This document shows, piece after piece, positions 43,901 through 50,992 of a stretch of 64,000 nt of DNA (its first letter is position 1; every line of letters begins with the position of its first letter). The stretch covers positions 1 through 64,000 of the forward strand of contig JANXRW010000070.1 of NCBI GenBank assembly GCA_025356655.1. Direction: 5' to 3'. The notes beneath the pieces are model-generated. The model searched no databases, was not told where the DNA came from, and saw nothing but the letters and a program-made list of their open reading frames with translations. Source of the DNA: Betaproteobacteria bacterium. GTDB taxonomy: Bacteria > Pseudomonadota > Gammaproteobacteria > Burkholderiales > SHXO01. The position numbers and the translations under genes were made by a program.

Positions 43901-44435
43901 TGAGGACCTTGTTCGGGACGTTGCCGCCGAGATGGAGGCGATGGCCCGCCACAGGCAAGTGAACCTGGTCGTCATACGGCCCGAGGTCGCCACTCTCATC
44001 TGGGGCGACCGCGACCGGATCGGCCAAGTCGTGCGCAACTTGCTCACCAACGCCCTCAAGTTTAGTCCGGAAGGATCCGAAATTCGTGTGTGTTTCACTG
44101 CCGACGCCTTGCCCGAGCCGCGCCACGAGTCCGATCAGCCCGTCCGTGACGCGGTGCGGGTGACCGTGCGGGATTCAGGGATCGGAATTCCAGAGGATGA
44201 ATTAGAGATGGTCTTCGAGTCGTTCGTGCAGAGCAGCCAAACCTCTAGTGGCGCCGGCGGCACCGGCCTGGGGCTCGCCATCTGCCGTGAAATCATCGAT
44301 CATCACCGAGGGGTCATCTGGGCCGAAAACAATCCCACGGGCGGTGCCTCAGTGAACTTCGCCCTTCCCCGCGCCCCTGCACCCCTGAGTCCGGCCGTAG
44401 CGCGGTCGGGCTCGCCTAAGGAGGTAGTGTTATGA
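40989..44435 (+). CDS. multi-PAS membrane sensor histidine kinase
   Basis: About 1148 residues. A membrane segment (about 6-28) is followed by a large extracytoplasmic CHASE-like region, a second membrane segment (about 293-318), two PAS domains (about 335-560), a GAF-like region (about 565-720), a third PAS with PAC (about 730-865), HisKA with Phe-Leu-Ala-Asn-Met-Ser-His-Glu-Leu-Arg-Thr-Pro (His near 900), and an ATPase with Asn-Ala-Leu-Lys-Phe-Ser and Gly-Thr-Gly-Leu-Gly-Leu-Ala. There is no receiver domain, so phosphate must pass to the next two gene products. ATG 40989 is used; TTG 40923 is possible. The stop overlaps the next start (ATGA). Confidence 0.88.
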   Translation: MSPQRAAWIAFGAALAVTVVLWLSVRVAERARAEEDVRARAGALASRVTDRLRSYELLLKGGDALFGATGEVSAPNLRGYLGGLGLARSHPGLLSVGLAMASTSSVEPAVPTPTGALGWRLWAPVTVVLGSGNPGALPTGSDLLADASQRAALLHALPTGAPVLLAAGSAGAPGPATLILTLPLFAPEVPAADTARSTQDPDSRLRGWIFATFALDALLSPMSEPPAPPLEVTLFAGPQIRPSDLVYRSANTSPLSSSGGSSAERCTALSRAEVAGGAWTLCALASEPRGESLGAVLVLLLGLSGSAGLLLWGRVLLRGAPPAAPRMGLVPLQPLLDTLPQPVAVLDRQGRLMLVNRAYGEMAGCPSGELIGQRPVEHLGDARAQLIGLADAAEAALAEREVGWTGPEGEVRWLAWYRRPLSDKPQPTLGVVWTAYDLSGARASATQAAQLLQGVLDSLPFPLLVRRADGGVLNANTALCRLLGRDREELLGARCEVAEPEVNGRGLTEEAVRRHKGEEIWGRRSHRAVPLPGVGPIYVEALAEADSQGTAREAGGSEAQPGLLNVISRAVSGREPLGGVLGATVLALAGEFPDFEVFYAVADAQGVLTATQAAGSCRVHLANLQIALAQAPDWRAALQRGRPLVASDVGSAGGLGEVLAHLRAAGVAALLQYPVLCEDQLHGTIGFALAHPHSWAPAEVSRLGGVAATLEVICHGARAEQVRLQAEQALRESERKLQLAVSTSGVGLWRLDLASGSFEGSPLWRDLLGISALGAPSHLDQWLELVHPEDRSRIWAYNHDIRAGKAIHFEVEYRARHGDGSYRWLLSRGRVERRPDGRAASMFGGHIDITPLKQTQEALRQHRDNMQQLVDERTAQLRAAKDAAEGANLAKSQFLANMSHELRTPMHAILSFARLGMERLQEAEPNVAKLKQYLARITGGGERLLGLLNDLLDLSKLEAGKMGYRLAETDLEDLVRDVAAEMEAMARHRQVNLVVIRPEVATLIWGDRDRIGQVVRNLLTNALKFSPEGSEIRVCFTADALPEPRHESDQPVRDAVRVTVRDSGIGIPEDELEMVFESFVQSSQTSSGAGGTGLGLAICREIIDHHRGVIWAENNPTGGASVNFALPRAPAPLSPAVARSGSPKEVVL

Positions 44436-45337
44436 CGCGCCAAGCCCGACTGCTGGTAGTCGATGACGAAGAGATCAATCTCGAGATCATCAGTGAGTTC
44501 CTCGATGGCGAGCCCTATGATCTGGACCTCGTCGATGGAGGGGAGGAAGCGCTCGAGCGGTTCGCCCAGGGCGTCGAATATGACGCGGTGATCCTTGATC
44601 GCATGATGCCGCGCGTGGACGGAATGGAGGTGCTGCGGCGCATGAAGGCCGAGCCGCGCCTGCTGAATATCCCCGTCATCCTGCAGACCGCCGCCGCCGC
44701 GCCCGAACAGGTGGCCGAGGGCCTGCGCCTCGGCGCCTACTATTATCTGACCAAGCCCTATCACCGCGACTCTTTGCGGGCAGTCGTGCGATCGGCCGTG
44801 GGCACCTTCACCGCGACGCAGGATCTGGCGTCCGAGATCGACCGATACCAGGGGACACTCTCACTGCTCTACAGCGGCGTCCTGCGCTTTTGCACCCTGC
44901 GCCACGCGCGCTCACTCACCGCGGCGTTGAGCGGGCTCGCGGCCGATCCGCAGAGCGCTTGCCTGGGGCTCGGGGAGTTACTGGTGAACGCCGTGGAGCA
45001 CGGAAACCTGGGCATCACCTTTCATGACAAGGCGCGTCTGCTCTCGGAAGACCGCTGGGAGCAGGAGGTGGAGGCGAGGCTGGCATCTCCCCAGTATGCG
45101 GACAAGTACGTGGAGGTACATCTGGAGCGCGAGCAGGGTTTATTGAACATCACCATCCGGGATCAGGGCCCAGGCTTCGATTGGCAGCGCTATCTCGAAC
45201 TCGACGAGGGCAGGGCGATGTACCCGAACGGTCGAGGCATCGCCCTGGCGCGACATATCGGGTTTCGGTCGCTTGCTTACCGTGGTACGGGCAGCGAGGT
45301 TTTCGTGACGCTGGTCGCCGCGCCCGGCCATGCTTGA
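44432..45337 (+). CDS. receiver domain fused to RsbW-like serine kinase/anti-sigma ATPase
   Basis: A 301-residue two-domain regulator. The receiver (1-125) has Val-Val-Asp-Asp-Glu-Glu, the acceptor Asp56 (Leu-Asp-Arg-Met-Met-Pro) and Lys in Thr-Lys-Pro-Tyr. A short linker leads to a HATPase_c_2 domain with N-box Glu-Leu-Leu-Val-Asn-Ala-Val-Glu-His-Gly-Asn, G1 Asp-Gln-Gly-Pro-Gly-Phe and G2 Gly-Arg-Gly-Ile-Ala. This is the RsbW/SpoIIAB-type fold of partner-switching kinases and anti-sigma factors, here apparently gated by phosphorylation. It overlaps the kinase gene by four bases and the phosphatase gene by eight. Confidence 0.86.
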   Translation: MTRQARLLVVDDEEINLEIISEFLDGEPYDLDLVDGGEEALERFAQGVEYDAVILDRMMPRVDGMEVLRRMKAEPRLLNIPVILQTAAAAPEQVAEGLRLGAYYYLTKPYHRDSLRAVVRSAVGTFTATQDLASEIDRYQGTLSLLYSGVLRFCTLRHARSLTAALSGLAADPQSACLGLGELLVNAVEHGNLGITFHDKARLLSEDRWEQEVEARLASPQYADKYVEVHLEREQGLLNITIRDQGPGFDWQRYLELDEGRAMYPNGRGIALARHIGFRSLAYRGTGSEVFVTLVAAPGHA

Positions 45338-46535
45338 TACGGTGGAACGACCGCGCGAAATCACCACGCCCCGGCTGGCCGGACGCCCGCCGCGGGTGCT
45401 GGTCGTCGACGACTCGCGCACCAACACGCTGTACCTGAGCGCGTTCCTCTCCGCCGAGGGCTACTCGGTACGCACCGCCGCCAACGGAGCCGAGGCGTTG
45501 GAACTGGCCTTCACCCCGGACCCCGTCGATCTCGTGTTGATGGATGTGGTCATGCCGGTGATGGACGGGATCGAGGCCGCCGCCCGATTGAAGGCGCTGA
45601 GCACGGGCCGGCTTCTGCCCGTGTTGTTGGTGAGTTCTCTCGCCTCCGGGGACGATGTGCTTCGGGGCCTGGAGTCAGGCGCTGACGACTATCTCGTGCG
45701 GCCCATCAACCTGGGGGTGTTGCGGGCGAAACTGCGCTCCTGGCTGCGTACGCTCGACCTGAACAACCGGCTCGGGGCTGCCGTACAGTCGCTACGGGAG
45801 CACCAAGCGGTCGCCGACACGGATCTCGAGATCGCCACGTCGGTGATCGGCAACCTAGTGCAGCGTAAGCGTCTCTCGGATCCGGTGTTGACCTGGATGG
45901 TCCGACCTTCGGCTCGCTTCAGCGGCGACATCGTCGCGGCGGAGCGCCCGTCGCCGGGTTTGTTCTATGCCTTGATTGCCGACGCTACGGGCCACGGCCT
46001 CGGTGCCGCCATCAGTCTGCTGCCGGTGCTCCAGGTTTTCTACGGCATGGCACGTAAGGGGCTGCCCCTGCCCCAGGTGGCTGCGGAAATGAATCAATGC
46101 CTACGCCAATACGTGCCCGCAGGGCAGTTCGTGGCGGCGACGCTGCTGTGCGCGGACGAAGAGCGCGGGACGGTCAGCGTGTGGAACGGTGGTATGCCTT
46201 CGGGTCTGACCATCTGCGAAGGGATGGCCTGGCAGGATCCACGTCTGGTTTCCCGCAATATGGCGCTGGGGATATTGGGTGCCGAGGAATTCAACGCCTA
46301 CGTGGAGACCATTGAGTTGGAGCGCGGCGCGTCCATGCTGTTCTTCAGTGACGGCCTGCCAGAGGCCCTCAACCCCGCGGGTGAACCCTTCGGAGAGGCG
46401 CGCGTCCATGCCCTGGCGGCGGGCGGGTCGGTCAACGACATCGTGGCGCACCTGGAGCAGCATCTTCGTGGCGTTGCCGCGCACGACGACGTCTCGCTGA
46501 TGATGTACCAGATGCCGTTACGCGTTCCCGTTTAA
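45330..46535 (+). CDS. receiver domain fused to SpoIIE/RsbU-type PP2C phosphatase
   Basis: A 401-residue regulator. The receiver has Val-Val-Asp-Asp-Ser-Arg-Thr-Asn, the acceptor Asp72 (Leu-Met-Asp-Val-Val-Met-Pro-Val-Met-Asp-Gly) and Arg-Pro-Ile in place of the usual Lys-Pro (Leu-Val-Arg-Pro-Ile), so the conserved lysine appears to be replaced by arginine. The C-terminal SpoIIE domain has Phe-Ser-Gly-Asp-Ile-Val, Ala-Asp-Ala-Thr-Gly-His-Gly and Phe-Phe-Ser-Asp-Gly-Leu-Pro. It would dephosphorylate a STAS-domain antagonist, which is not encoded nearby. It is the third gene of the coupled operon and ends 259 bases before xoxF. Confidence 0.87.
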   Translation: MLDTVERPREITTPRLAGRPPRVLVVDDSRTNTLYLSAFLSAEGYSVRTAANGAEALELAFTPDPVDLVLMDVVMPVMDGIEAAARLKALSTGRLLPVLLVSSLASGDDVLRGLESGADDYLVRPINLGVLRAKLRSWLRTLDLNNRLGAAVQSLREHQAVADTDLEIATSVIGNLVQRKRLSDPVLTWMVRPSARFSGDIVAAERPSPGLFYALIADATGHGLGAAISLLPVLQVFYGMARKGLPLPQVAAEMNQCLRQYVPAGQFVAATLLCADEERGTVSVWNGGMPSGLTICEGMAWQDPRLVSRNMALGILGAEEFNAYVETIELERGASMLFFSDGLPEALNPAGEPFGEARVHALAAGGSVNDIVAHLEQHLRGVAAHDDVSLMMYQMPLRVPV

Positions 46536-46574
46536 TTGGTGCGTCGCGCCACGACAAATTGGTGCATTGCGTCA
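46534..46574 (+). repeat. tandem AATTGGTGC repeats upstream of xoxF
   Basis: AATTGGTGCGTCGCG starts at 46534 and AATTGGTGCATTGCG at 46557, exactly 23 bases apart, about two helical turns, on the same face of the DNA. They lie right after the phosphatase stop and about 70-95 bases upstream of the predicted xoxF -35. An activator-binding site is a reasonable guess; the protein is unknown. Confidence 0.55.
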
Positions 46575-46628
46575 TGGCCGCGTCATGAAAGCGGCCCGCA
46601 GTCCTCTGTCGGCCTTGGGGTGAGGCTG

Positions 46629-46657
46629 TTGACAATCCCATGCCCTTTAGTTAGTGT
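46629..46657 (+). promoter_or_regulatory. xoxF: candidate sigma-70 promoter of xoxF
   Basis: A perfect -35 TTGACA (46629-46634), 17-base spacer and weak -10 TAGTGT (46652-46657). A strong -35 with a poor -10 fits an activator-dependent promoter. The leader to the start codon is about 130 bases, and GGGAGG precedes the ATG. Confidence 0.5.
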
Positions 46658-46794
46658 GCGCAAACGCTAGCCCTCGGGCAAAGCGCCACCGGCCGAGATA
46701 CCTGCAGGCTTTCGGCCGGGACAAGAACGAGTAGTTTCCGCGCACCGGTCATTCCAGACCGCACCGCGCATCCAACCGGGAGGTTTTTCCAAAA

Positions 46795-48540
46795 ATGTTG
46801 ACTCCAAAGTCGCTTAAGCGAGCGGCGCTGTGCCTCGCTGCCACCGCAGCCTTCGGCACGTCCGGGGTGGTCTTCGCACAGGGCCTGGACGAAGCTGGCT
46901 CCAAGCTCTACCCGAACTACGTCACCGACGACATGCTGCTGAATGCTGACAAAGATGCCAGCAACTGGCTGCTGTACGGGCGTGATTACCAGACGACCCG
47001 CTACAGCCCGCTGAAGCAGATCAACAAGTCCAACGTGTCGAAGCTGGTTCCCGCCTGGAATCTGTCCTTCGGCGTGCTTGACGGCCAAGACAGCCAAGCT
47101 GTTGCCGTCAACGGCATGATCTACGTGACCGCGTCCTACAACAAAGTCTTTGCCGTTGAAGCCGCCACCGGCAAGGTGGTTTGGAAGTACGAGCGCGAGT
47201 TGCCGGGCGATGTCTTCCCGAAACTGTGCTGCGACGTGGTTAACCGCGGCGTCGCCGTGTACAAGAACAAAGTGTATCTGGCGACCCTGGATGCGCACAT
47301 CGTTGCCCTCGACAACACCAGCGGTAAGGTTGTCTGGGACAAGAAGATGGGTGACTACACCTACGCCGAAACCTTCACGATCATGCCCATGGCCCTGCGC
47401 GGCAAGATCATCTTCGGCACGGCCGGCGCTGAGTACGGTGTCCGCGGCTGGATCAAGGCGATCAACGCTGACACGGGTGAACTGGCCTGGCAGACCTACA
47501 CCATCCCCGCCCCCGGCGAGGCTGGCAACGACACTTGGCCCGGCGAGTCCTGGAAGTACGGTGGTGGTTCCGCCTGGATCACCGGTTCCTACGACAAGGA
47601 CACCAACACGTTGTATTGGCCCGTTGGTAACCCCGGCCCCGACTTCGACCGCCACGTGCGCCTTGGTGACAACCTGTTCACCAACAGCACCCTGGTGCTC
47701 GATCCCGATAGCGGCAAGATCCGTAGCTACTTCAACTACACGCCCAACGATCCCTACGATTACGACGGCGTGAACGAAGTCATCTTGACCGACGTTGGTG
47801 GGAAAAAGCTGTGGCTTCACGGTTCGCGTAACGGCCATGTCTACGGCATCGACCGCGTCGCTACCAAGAAGACCGCCTATGGTCAGGAACACCAATGCGT
47901 CTGGGCCACCGCCCTGCAGCGCGTGAACTGGACCAAGCCGATCACCACCGGTAACAACTGCAAGCCGGTGTTCAACTACCCCGAGAAAGACGTGGTGTAC
48001 GACAAGGTCACGACCGACATCGCCCCCTCGCTTGACGGTGGTAAAGAGTGGCACCCGATGTCCTACAGCCATCGCACGCACATGGTCTACGTGCCGGTGT
48101 ATGACTTCGCGATGGACCTGCAAGCGAAGAAGATGGAATGGAAGCGCGGTGAGTGGTACCTCGGCGCCAAAGTCCTGAACTTCAACGCCGGCGCTGGCCA
48201 CATCAAGGCCTTCGATGCTGCCACTGGCAAGCTGGCCTGGGCCAAAGCCCAGAGCTACCCGGCCACGAGCGGTATCCTGACCACCGGCGGCGGGCTGGTG
48301 TTCTACGGGGATCCCGAAGGCTACTTCCACGCTCTGGACGACGAAACCGGCGAAGACCTCTGGGCCTTCCAGACCGGCTCCGGCATCCACGGCAACCCGA
48401 CCACCTTCACGGCGAACGGCCAGCAGTATGTGTCGATCGTCTACGGTGCGGGCGGTGGCGGAATCTGGCCCCTGTTCTACTCCGAGTGGTACAAGCACCA
48501 GAACAAGGGCGGCGGTCTGTTCGTCTTCAAGGTCCAGTAA
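46795..48540 (+). CDS. xoxF: PQQ-dependent alcohol dehydrogenase, lanthanide (XoxF-like) type
   Basis: A 581-residue periplasmic quinoprotein with a signal peptide ending Val-Phe-Ala-Gln. The eight-bladed propeller with Trp docking motifs carries a vicinal disulfide (Cys145-Cys146), metal ligands Glu213 (Gly-Ala-Glu-Tyr-Gly-Val-Arg-Gly) and Asn279 (Gly-Asn-Pro-Gly-Pro), catalytic Asp322 and, two residues on, Asp324 (Tyr-Asp-Tyr-Asp-Gly), the extra acid diagnostic of lanthanide enzymes. Glu213 and Asn279 are only 66 apart; canonical XoxF and MxaF have about 84, so a loop is shorter and the substrate may not be methanol. The following gene is xoxJ. GGGAGG precedes ATG 46795. Confidence 0.88.
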   Translation: MLTPKSLKRAALCLAATAAFGTSGVVFAQGLDEAGSKLYPNYVTDDMLLNADKDASNWLLYGRDYQTTRYSPLKQINKSNVSKLVPAWNLSFGVLDGQDSQAVAVNGMIYVTASYNKVFAVEAATGKVVWKYERELPGDVFPKLCCDVVNRGVAVYKNKVYLATLDAHIVALDNTSGKVVWDKKMGDYTYAETFTIMPMALRGKIIFGTAGAEYGVRGWIKAINADTGELAWQTYTIPAPGEAGNDTWPGESWKYGGGSAWITGSYDKDTNTLYWPVGNPGPDFDRHVRLGDNLFTNSTLVLDPDSGKIRSYFNYTPNDPYDYDGVNEVILTDVGGKKLWLHGSRNGHVYGIDRVATKKTAYGQEHQCVWATALQRVNWTKPITTGNNCKPVFNYPEKDVVYDKVTTDIAPSLDGGKEWHPMSYSHRTHMVYVPVYDFAMDLQAKKMEWKRGEWYLGAKVLNFNAGAGHIKAFDAATGKLAWAKAQSYPATSGILTTGGGLVFYGDPEGYFHALDDETGEDLWAFQTGSGIHGNPTTFTANGQQYVSIVYGAGGGGIWPLFYSEWYKHQNKGGGLFVFKVQ

Positions 48541-48582
48541 TACGGGCGTTGAATTCCGACTGATCCAAGTCTGAGTTCCTGG

Positions 48583-48612
48583 AAAGGAGGGCTTCGGCCC
48601 TCCTTTCTTTTT
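48583..48612 (+). terminator. intrinsic terminator after xoxF
   Basis: The stem AAAGGAGGGC / GCCCTCCTTT with a UUCG loop is followed by CTTTTT, 43 bases after the stop. It probably sets a high xoxF transcript level apart from the downstream genes. Confidence 0.92.
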
Positions 48613-48753
48613 GGCGGTCCGCTAGCCCCAGCGCGCCCCTCGGCGCACGGATGGGCCCCGCTCGCGGGAACTTCCCGGACACCCTGGAACGATCTGCCGG
48701 TGGGCCTTGTCCAAACGGGTGTCTTCCGAGGTGACGATAAATCAGGAGCGTAA

Positions 48754-49611
48754 GTGAAAAGCAACCGACTGAACAAACTGATTGGCCTGGCCGGGCTTGC
48801 CCTGTGCCTTTGTGGTTCTGCTTCCGCCCTTCGCGCGGAAGATGAGCAGGACCCTAATGAAATAAAGGACACCCTGCTGCGAGCGAAGGCCAAAGGCATC
48901 CTTGTCGCCTGCGCAGATCCCTACAACTATCCCTATTCGGCGAAGGATGCCGACCCCGCTGGGTTCGACGTGGAGATCTTCCGCGCCATCGCCAAACGGG
49001 CAGGGCTGCGGGCGGAGATGTTCTGGACCGACACCGGCACGCGCGGTGGTCTCGGCCGGGCCTTCCGCCAATCCATCTTCGCCAAGCGCTGCGATATCTT
49101 CCTCGGCCTCTCTGACAGCGGGGACGATGATCAGCTGCAGAAGAAGTTGGTCTTTACATCCCCCTACATGAGCATGGGCTACGTCCTTGTGGTCCAAGGG
49201 GCCGCCGATAAGATGAAATCGGTCGATGAGTTGATCGCGGCCAAGGTCAAGATCGGCGTGTCCATGTCCACGCCCATGGATGACTATCTGTTCATGAACA
49301 ACATTCCACGCGGCTTGTACATGGGCAGCCGGCGCGCGCTTGAGGGTATGTACAAGGGTGAAGTGGATGCGGCCATGGTCTGGTCCAGCTCCGTGGCTGA
49401 GAACCAGCAGCACTTCCCAGATGCCAAGTTCCATCTCGTCGACGGGTATGTACCCATGAAAGGGCAGCGCTTCAACAGTCGCTACGCCGTGCGAAAGGAA
49501 GACGAAAGCCTGCTCAAGTTCGTCAACGAGGCCATCGAGGATCTCGTCGCCAAGGGCGCCGTGCAGAAGATGGTGGGGAGCTACTCGGTTCCGTTCCTGC
49601 CGCCACTCTGA
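48754..49611 (+). CDS. xoxJ: quinoprotein-associated periplasmic binding protein XoxJ
   Basis: A 285-residue exported protein of the SBP family 3 fold, the group always found with PQQ alcohol dehydrogenases (XoxJ/MoxJ). Landmarks are Val-Ala-Cys-Ala-Asp-Pro-Tyr-Asn-Tyr-Pro-Tyr-Ser, Gly-Phe-Asp-Val-Glu-Ile and Arg-Cys-Asp-Ile-Phe-Leu-Gly. It is thought to help activate or assemble the dehydrogenase rather than serve transport. The start is GTG 48754 with AGGAG upstream. Separated from xoxF by the terminator, so partly independently expressed. Confidence 0.88.
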   Translation: MKSNRLNKLIGLAGLALCLCGSASALRAEDEQDPNEIKDTLLRAKAKGILVACADPYNYPYSAKDADPAGFDVEIFRAIAKRAGLRAEMFWTDTGTRGGLGRAFRQSIFAKRCDIFLGLSDSGDDDQLQKKLVFTSPYMSMGYVLVVQGAADKMKSVDELIAAKVKIGVSMSTPMDDYLFMNNIPRGLYMGSRRALEGMYKGEVDAAMVWSSSVAENQQHFPDAKFHLVDGYVPMKGQRFNSRYAVRKEDESLLKFVNEAIEDLVAKGAVQKMVGSYSVPFLPPL

Positions 49612-49626
49612 GTCCAAGGGGTGCGC

Positions 49627-50270
49627 TCAGGCGTCTCGGCGAGCGAGACGCCTGCCAAGGGGGCTGCCAGGACTCTGGCGGCCCCCGTTTGCTTCTACAC
49701 GTAGGCCCGCGGTGACGATCTGTCGCACGCAGCCGCCGCTCTCAATGGCTGCGACGAAGGCTTCTGCATAGTCCCCGAAGGAGATGTGGCTGCATCCGTC
49801 GGCGCCGCTGATCAGGGTGTCTACACCCACCTTGTAGCCCCCCTGACGAGGCCCTGGGCTGATTTCCGCGGGCGGCGCGAAGGAGGTTCCAGTCGAGGTC
49901 CTCGGGTTGGCGCAGCACGCCTAGGGCTTCGCGGTGCGCCCGAGCGATGGCTTTGTAGGCGGCGGGGAAGCTGGGCGCGTCCACCCGTTGCAGGCCCGGG
50001 GCAACCAGCAGACTGCCGGCCCCTCCCACCACTACGACACGCTTCAGGTCGTCCAGCCGCGCGGCACCAATCAGAGACCCCGCGAGGCGGACCACCCCGT
50101 AGCGTTCGCCGGCGAAGTGCAGCGGGGTCGAACACGTCCACTTGGCGTTACGCGCCGGGCGCCTGGGAGCTGGGTTCGGGGGCGCGGTGACCTTGATGGC
50201 CGCGGCTGACCAACGCTGCTGCGATGATCTTGCCGCTCTGGCCGTTGGCACCGATCAGGACGGTTTTCCT
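49627..50270 (-). pseudogene. decayed NAD(P)-binding SDR/epimerase-like gene (YwnB-like)
   Basis: The N-terminus Lys-Thr-Val-Leu-Ile-Gly-Ala-Asn-Gly-Gln-Ser-Gly-Lys follows an AGG (50270) where ATG is expected, so the start codon is lost. After Arg-Gly-His the frame breaks. A second frame holds Leu-Lys-Arg-Val-Val-Val-Val-Gly-Gly-Ala-Gly-Ser and Asp-Leu-Asp-Trp-Asn. Near 49895 it shifts again to Gly-Tyr-Lys-Val-Gly-Val-Asp-Thr-Leu, ending Tyr-Ala-Glu-Ala-Phe-Val-Ala-Ala-Ile at about 49740. At least two frameshifts and a lost start make it nonfunctional. Relatives are atypical short-chain dehydrogenases often paired with Rrf2 regulators. Confidence 0.75.
49628..49692 (+). terminator. double hairpin after xoxJ
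   Basis: Two perfect stems follow the xoxJ stop: CAGGCGTCTCG / CGAGACGCCTG (49628-49654) and GGGGGCTGCC / GGCGGCCCCC (49659-49686), the second followed by GTTTGCTT. Termination is plausible for xoxJ. They overlap the 3' end of the decayed SDR gene on the other strand. Confidence 0.6.
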
Positions 50271-50333
50271 GGGACGTCGGTATAAAAAAATGTAAATACG
50301 GCAGCACCAATAAAGGGTAAAAAAGTTCGACGG

Positions 50334-50756
50334 CTAGGCGGTTTCACCCTCAGCGCCTGAAAGACCTGCCCCAGCAGTCAGACTGCCCAGAGCATCCACT
50401 AGGGCCGCCTCGGCCTCATTGATGACGGCTTCGAGCACCAGCATGATCGCCTGGCCCACCCGGGCATGCGGGATTGGGAGGCCGGCGCGGAAGGCCCAGC
50501 AGGGCCCCCGCGTCAACTGCAAGGAGACCTCACGCAGGGTAACTAACTCCGGCGTGCGCGCTAACACCGTCCCACCGGAACTCCCCCGGCGCGAGCGTGT
50601 CAATCGAACAATCGTGAGCTGCGTGATGAGGCGCCGGATCGTCGCCGCGCTCCTGTTAACACGTGAGGCGATGACGGAAGATGGCAATGGGCGGTTCTCT
50701 ACGGTCAAGTGGCACCGCACATGAACGGCCACGGCGAAACGAGAACTGGTGTTCAA
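50334..50756 (-). CDS. Rrf2-family transcriptional regulator
   Basis: A 140-residue winged-helix regulator starting Asn-Thr-Ser-Ser-Arg-Phe-Ala-Val-Ala-Val-His, the usual Rrf2 N-terminus, with the recognition region Ala-Ala-Thr-Ile-Arg-Arg-Leu and Ser-Ser-Gly-Gly. The iron-sulfur cysteines of IscR/NsrR are missing (one Cys only), so it resembles the YwnA-type redox or electrophile sensors. TTG 50756 follows a stop codon directly and has no ribosome site, so expression may be poor. Its probable partner, the SDR gene just downstream, is dead. It lies between xoxJ and the cytochrome gene, transcribed against them. Confidence 0.72.
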   Translation of the reverse strand: MNTSSRFAVAVHVRCHLTVENRPLPSSVIASRVNRSAATIRRLITQLTIVRLTRSRRGSSGGTVLARTPELVTLREVSLQLTRGPCWAFRAGLPIPHARVGQAIMLVLEAVINEAEAALVDALGSLTAGAGLSGAEGETA

Positions 50757-50992
50757 TCACGATCATTAATATGGGTCCGTGCTGCTTACAAACATGCTGC
50801 AATGCAACTGGCTTTTGGTGCGAAATTTCCTTGCCCAGAAGGCCCTCCAGGGCGATGTGCATCTTGCCTTTACGGAGGAATAACTGGATCATCTCCGCTT
50901 CGAAACGGGATCCGGAATTTTTCCGGAGCCAGCGCACCGCAACTCTATCGTGCGGCGCCCGTCCCGCAATCTACCAGAGGAAAGATAAGCAA

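Noticed and set aside
46534..46580. Sigma-54 promoter upstream of xoxF
   Set aside because: TTGGTGCATTGC looks suggestive, but the distance between GG and GC is far too short for a -24/-12 element.
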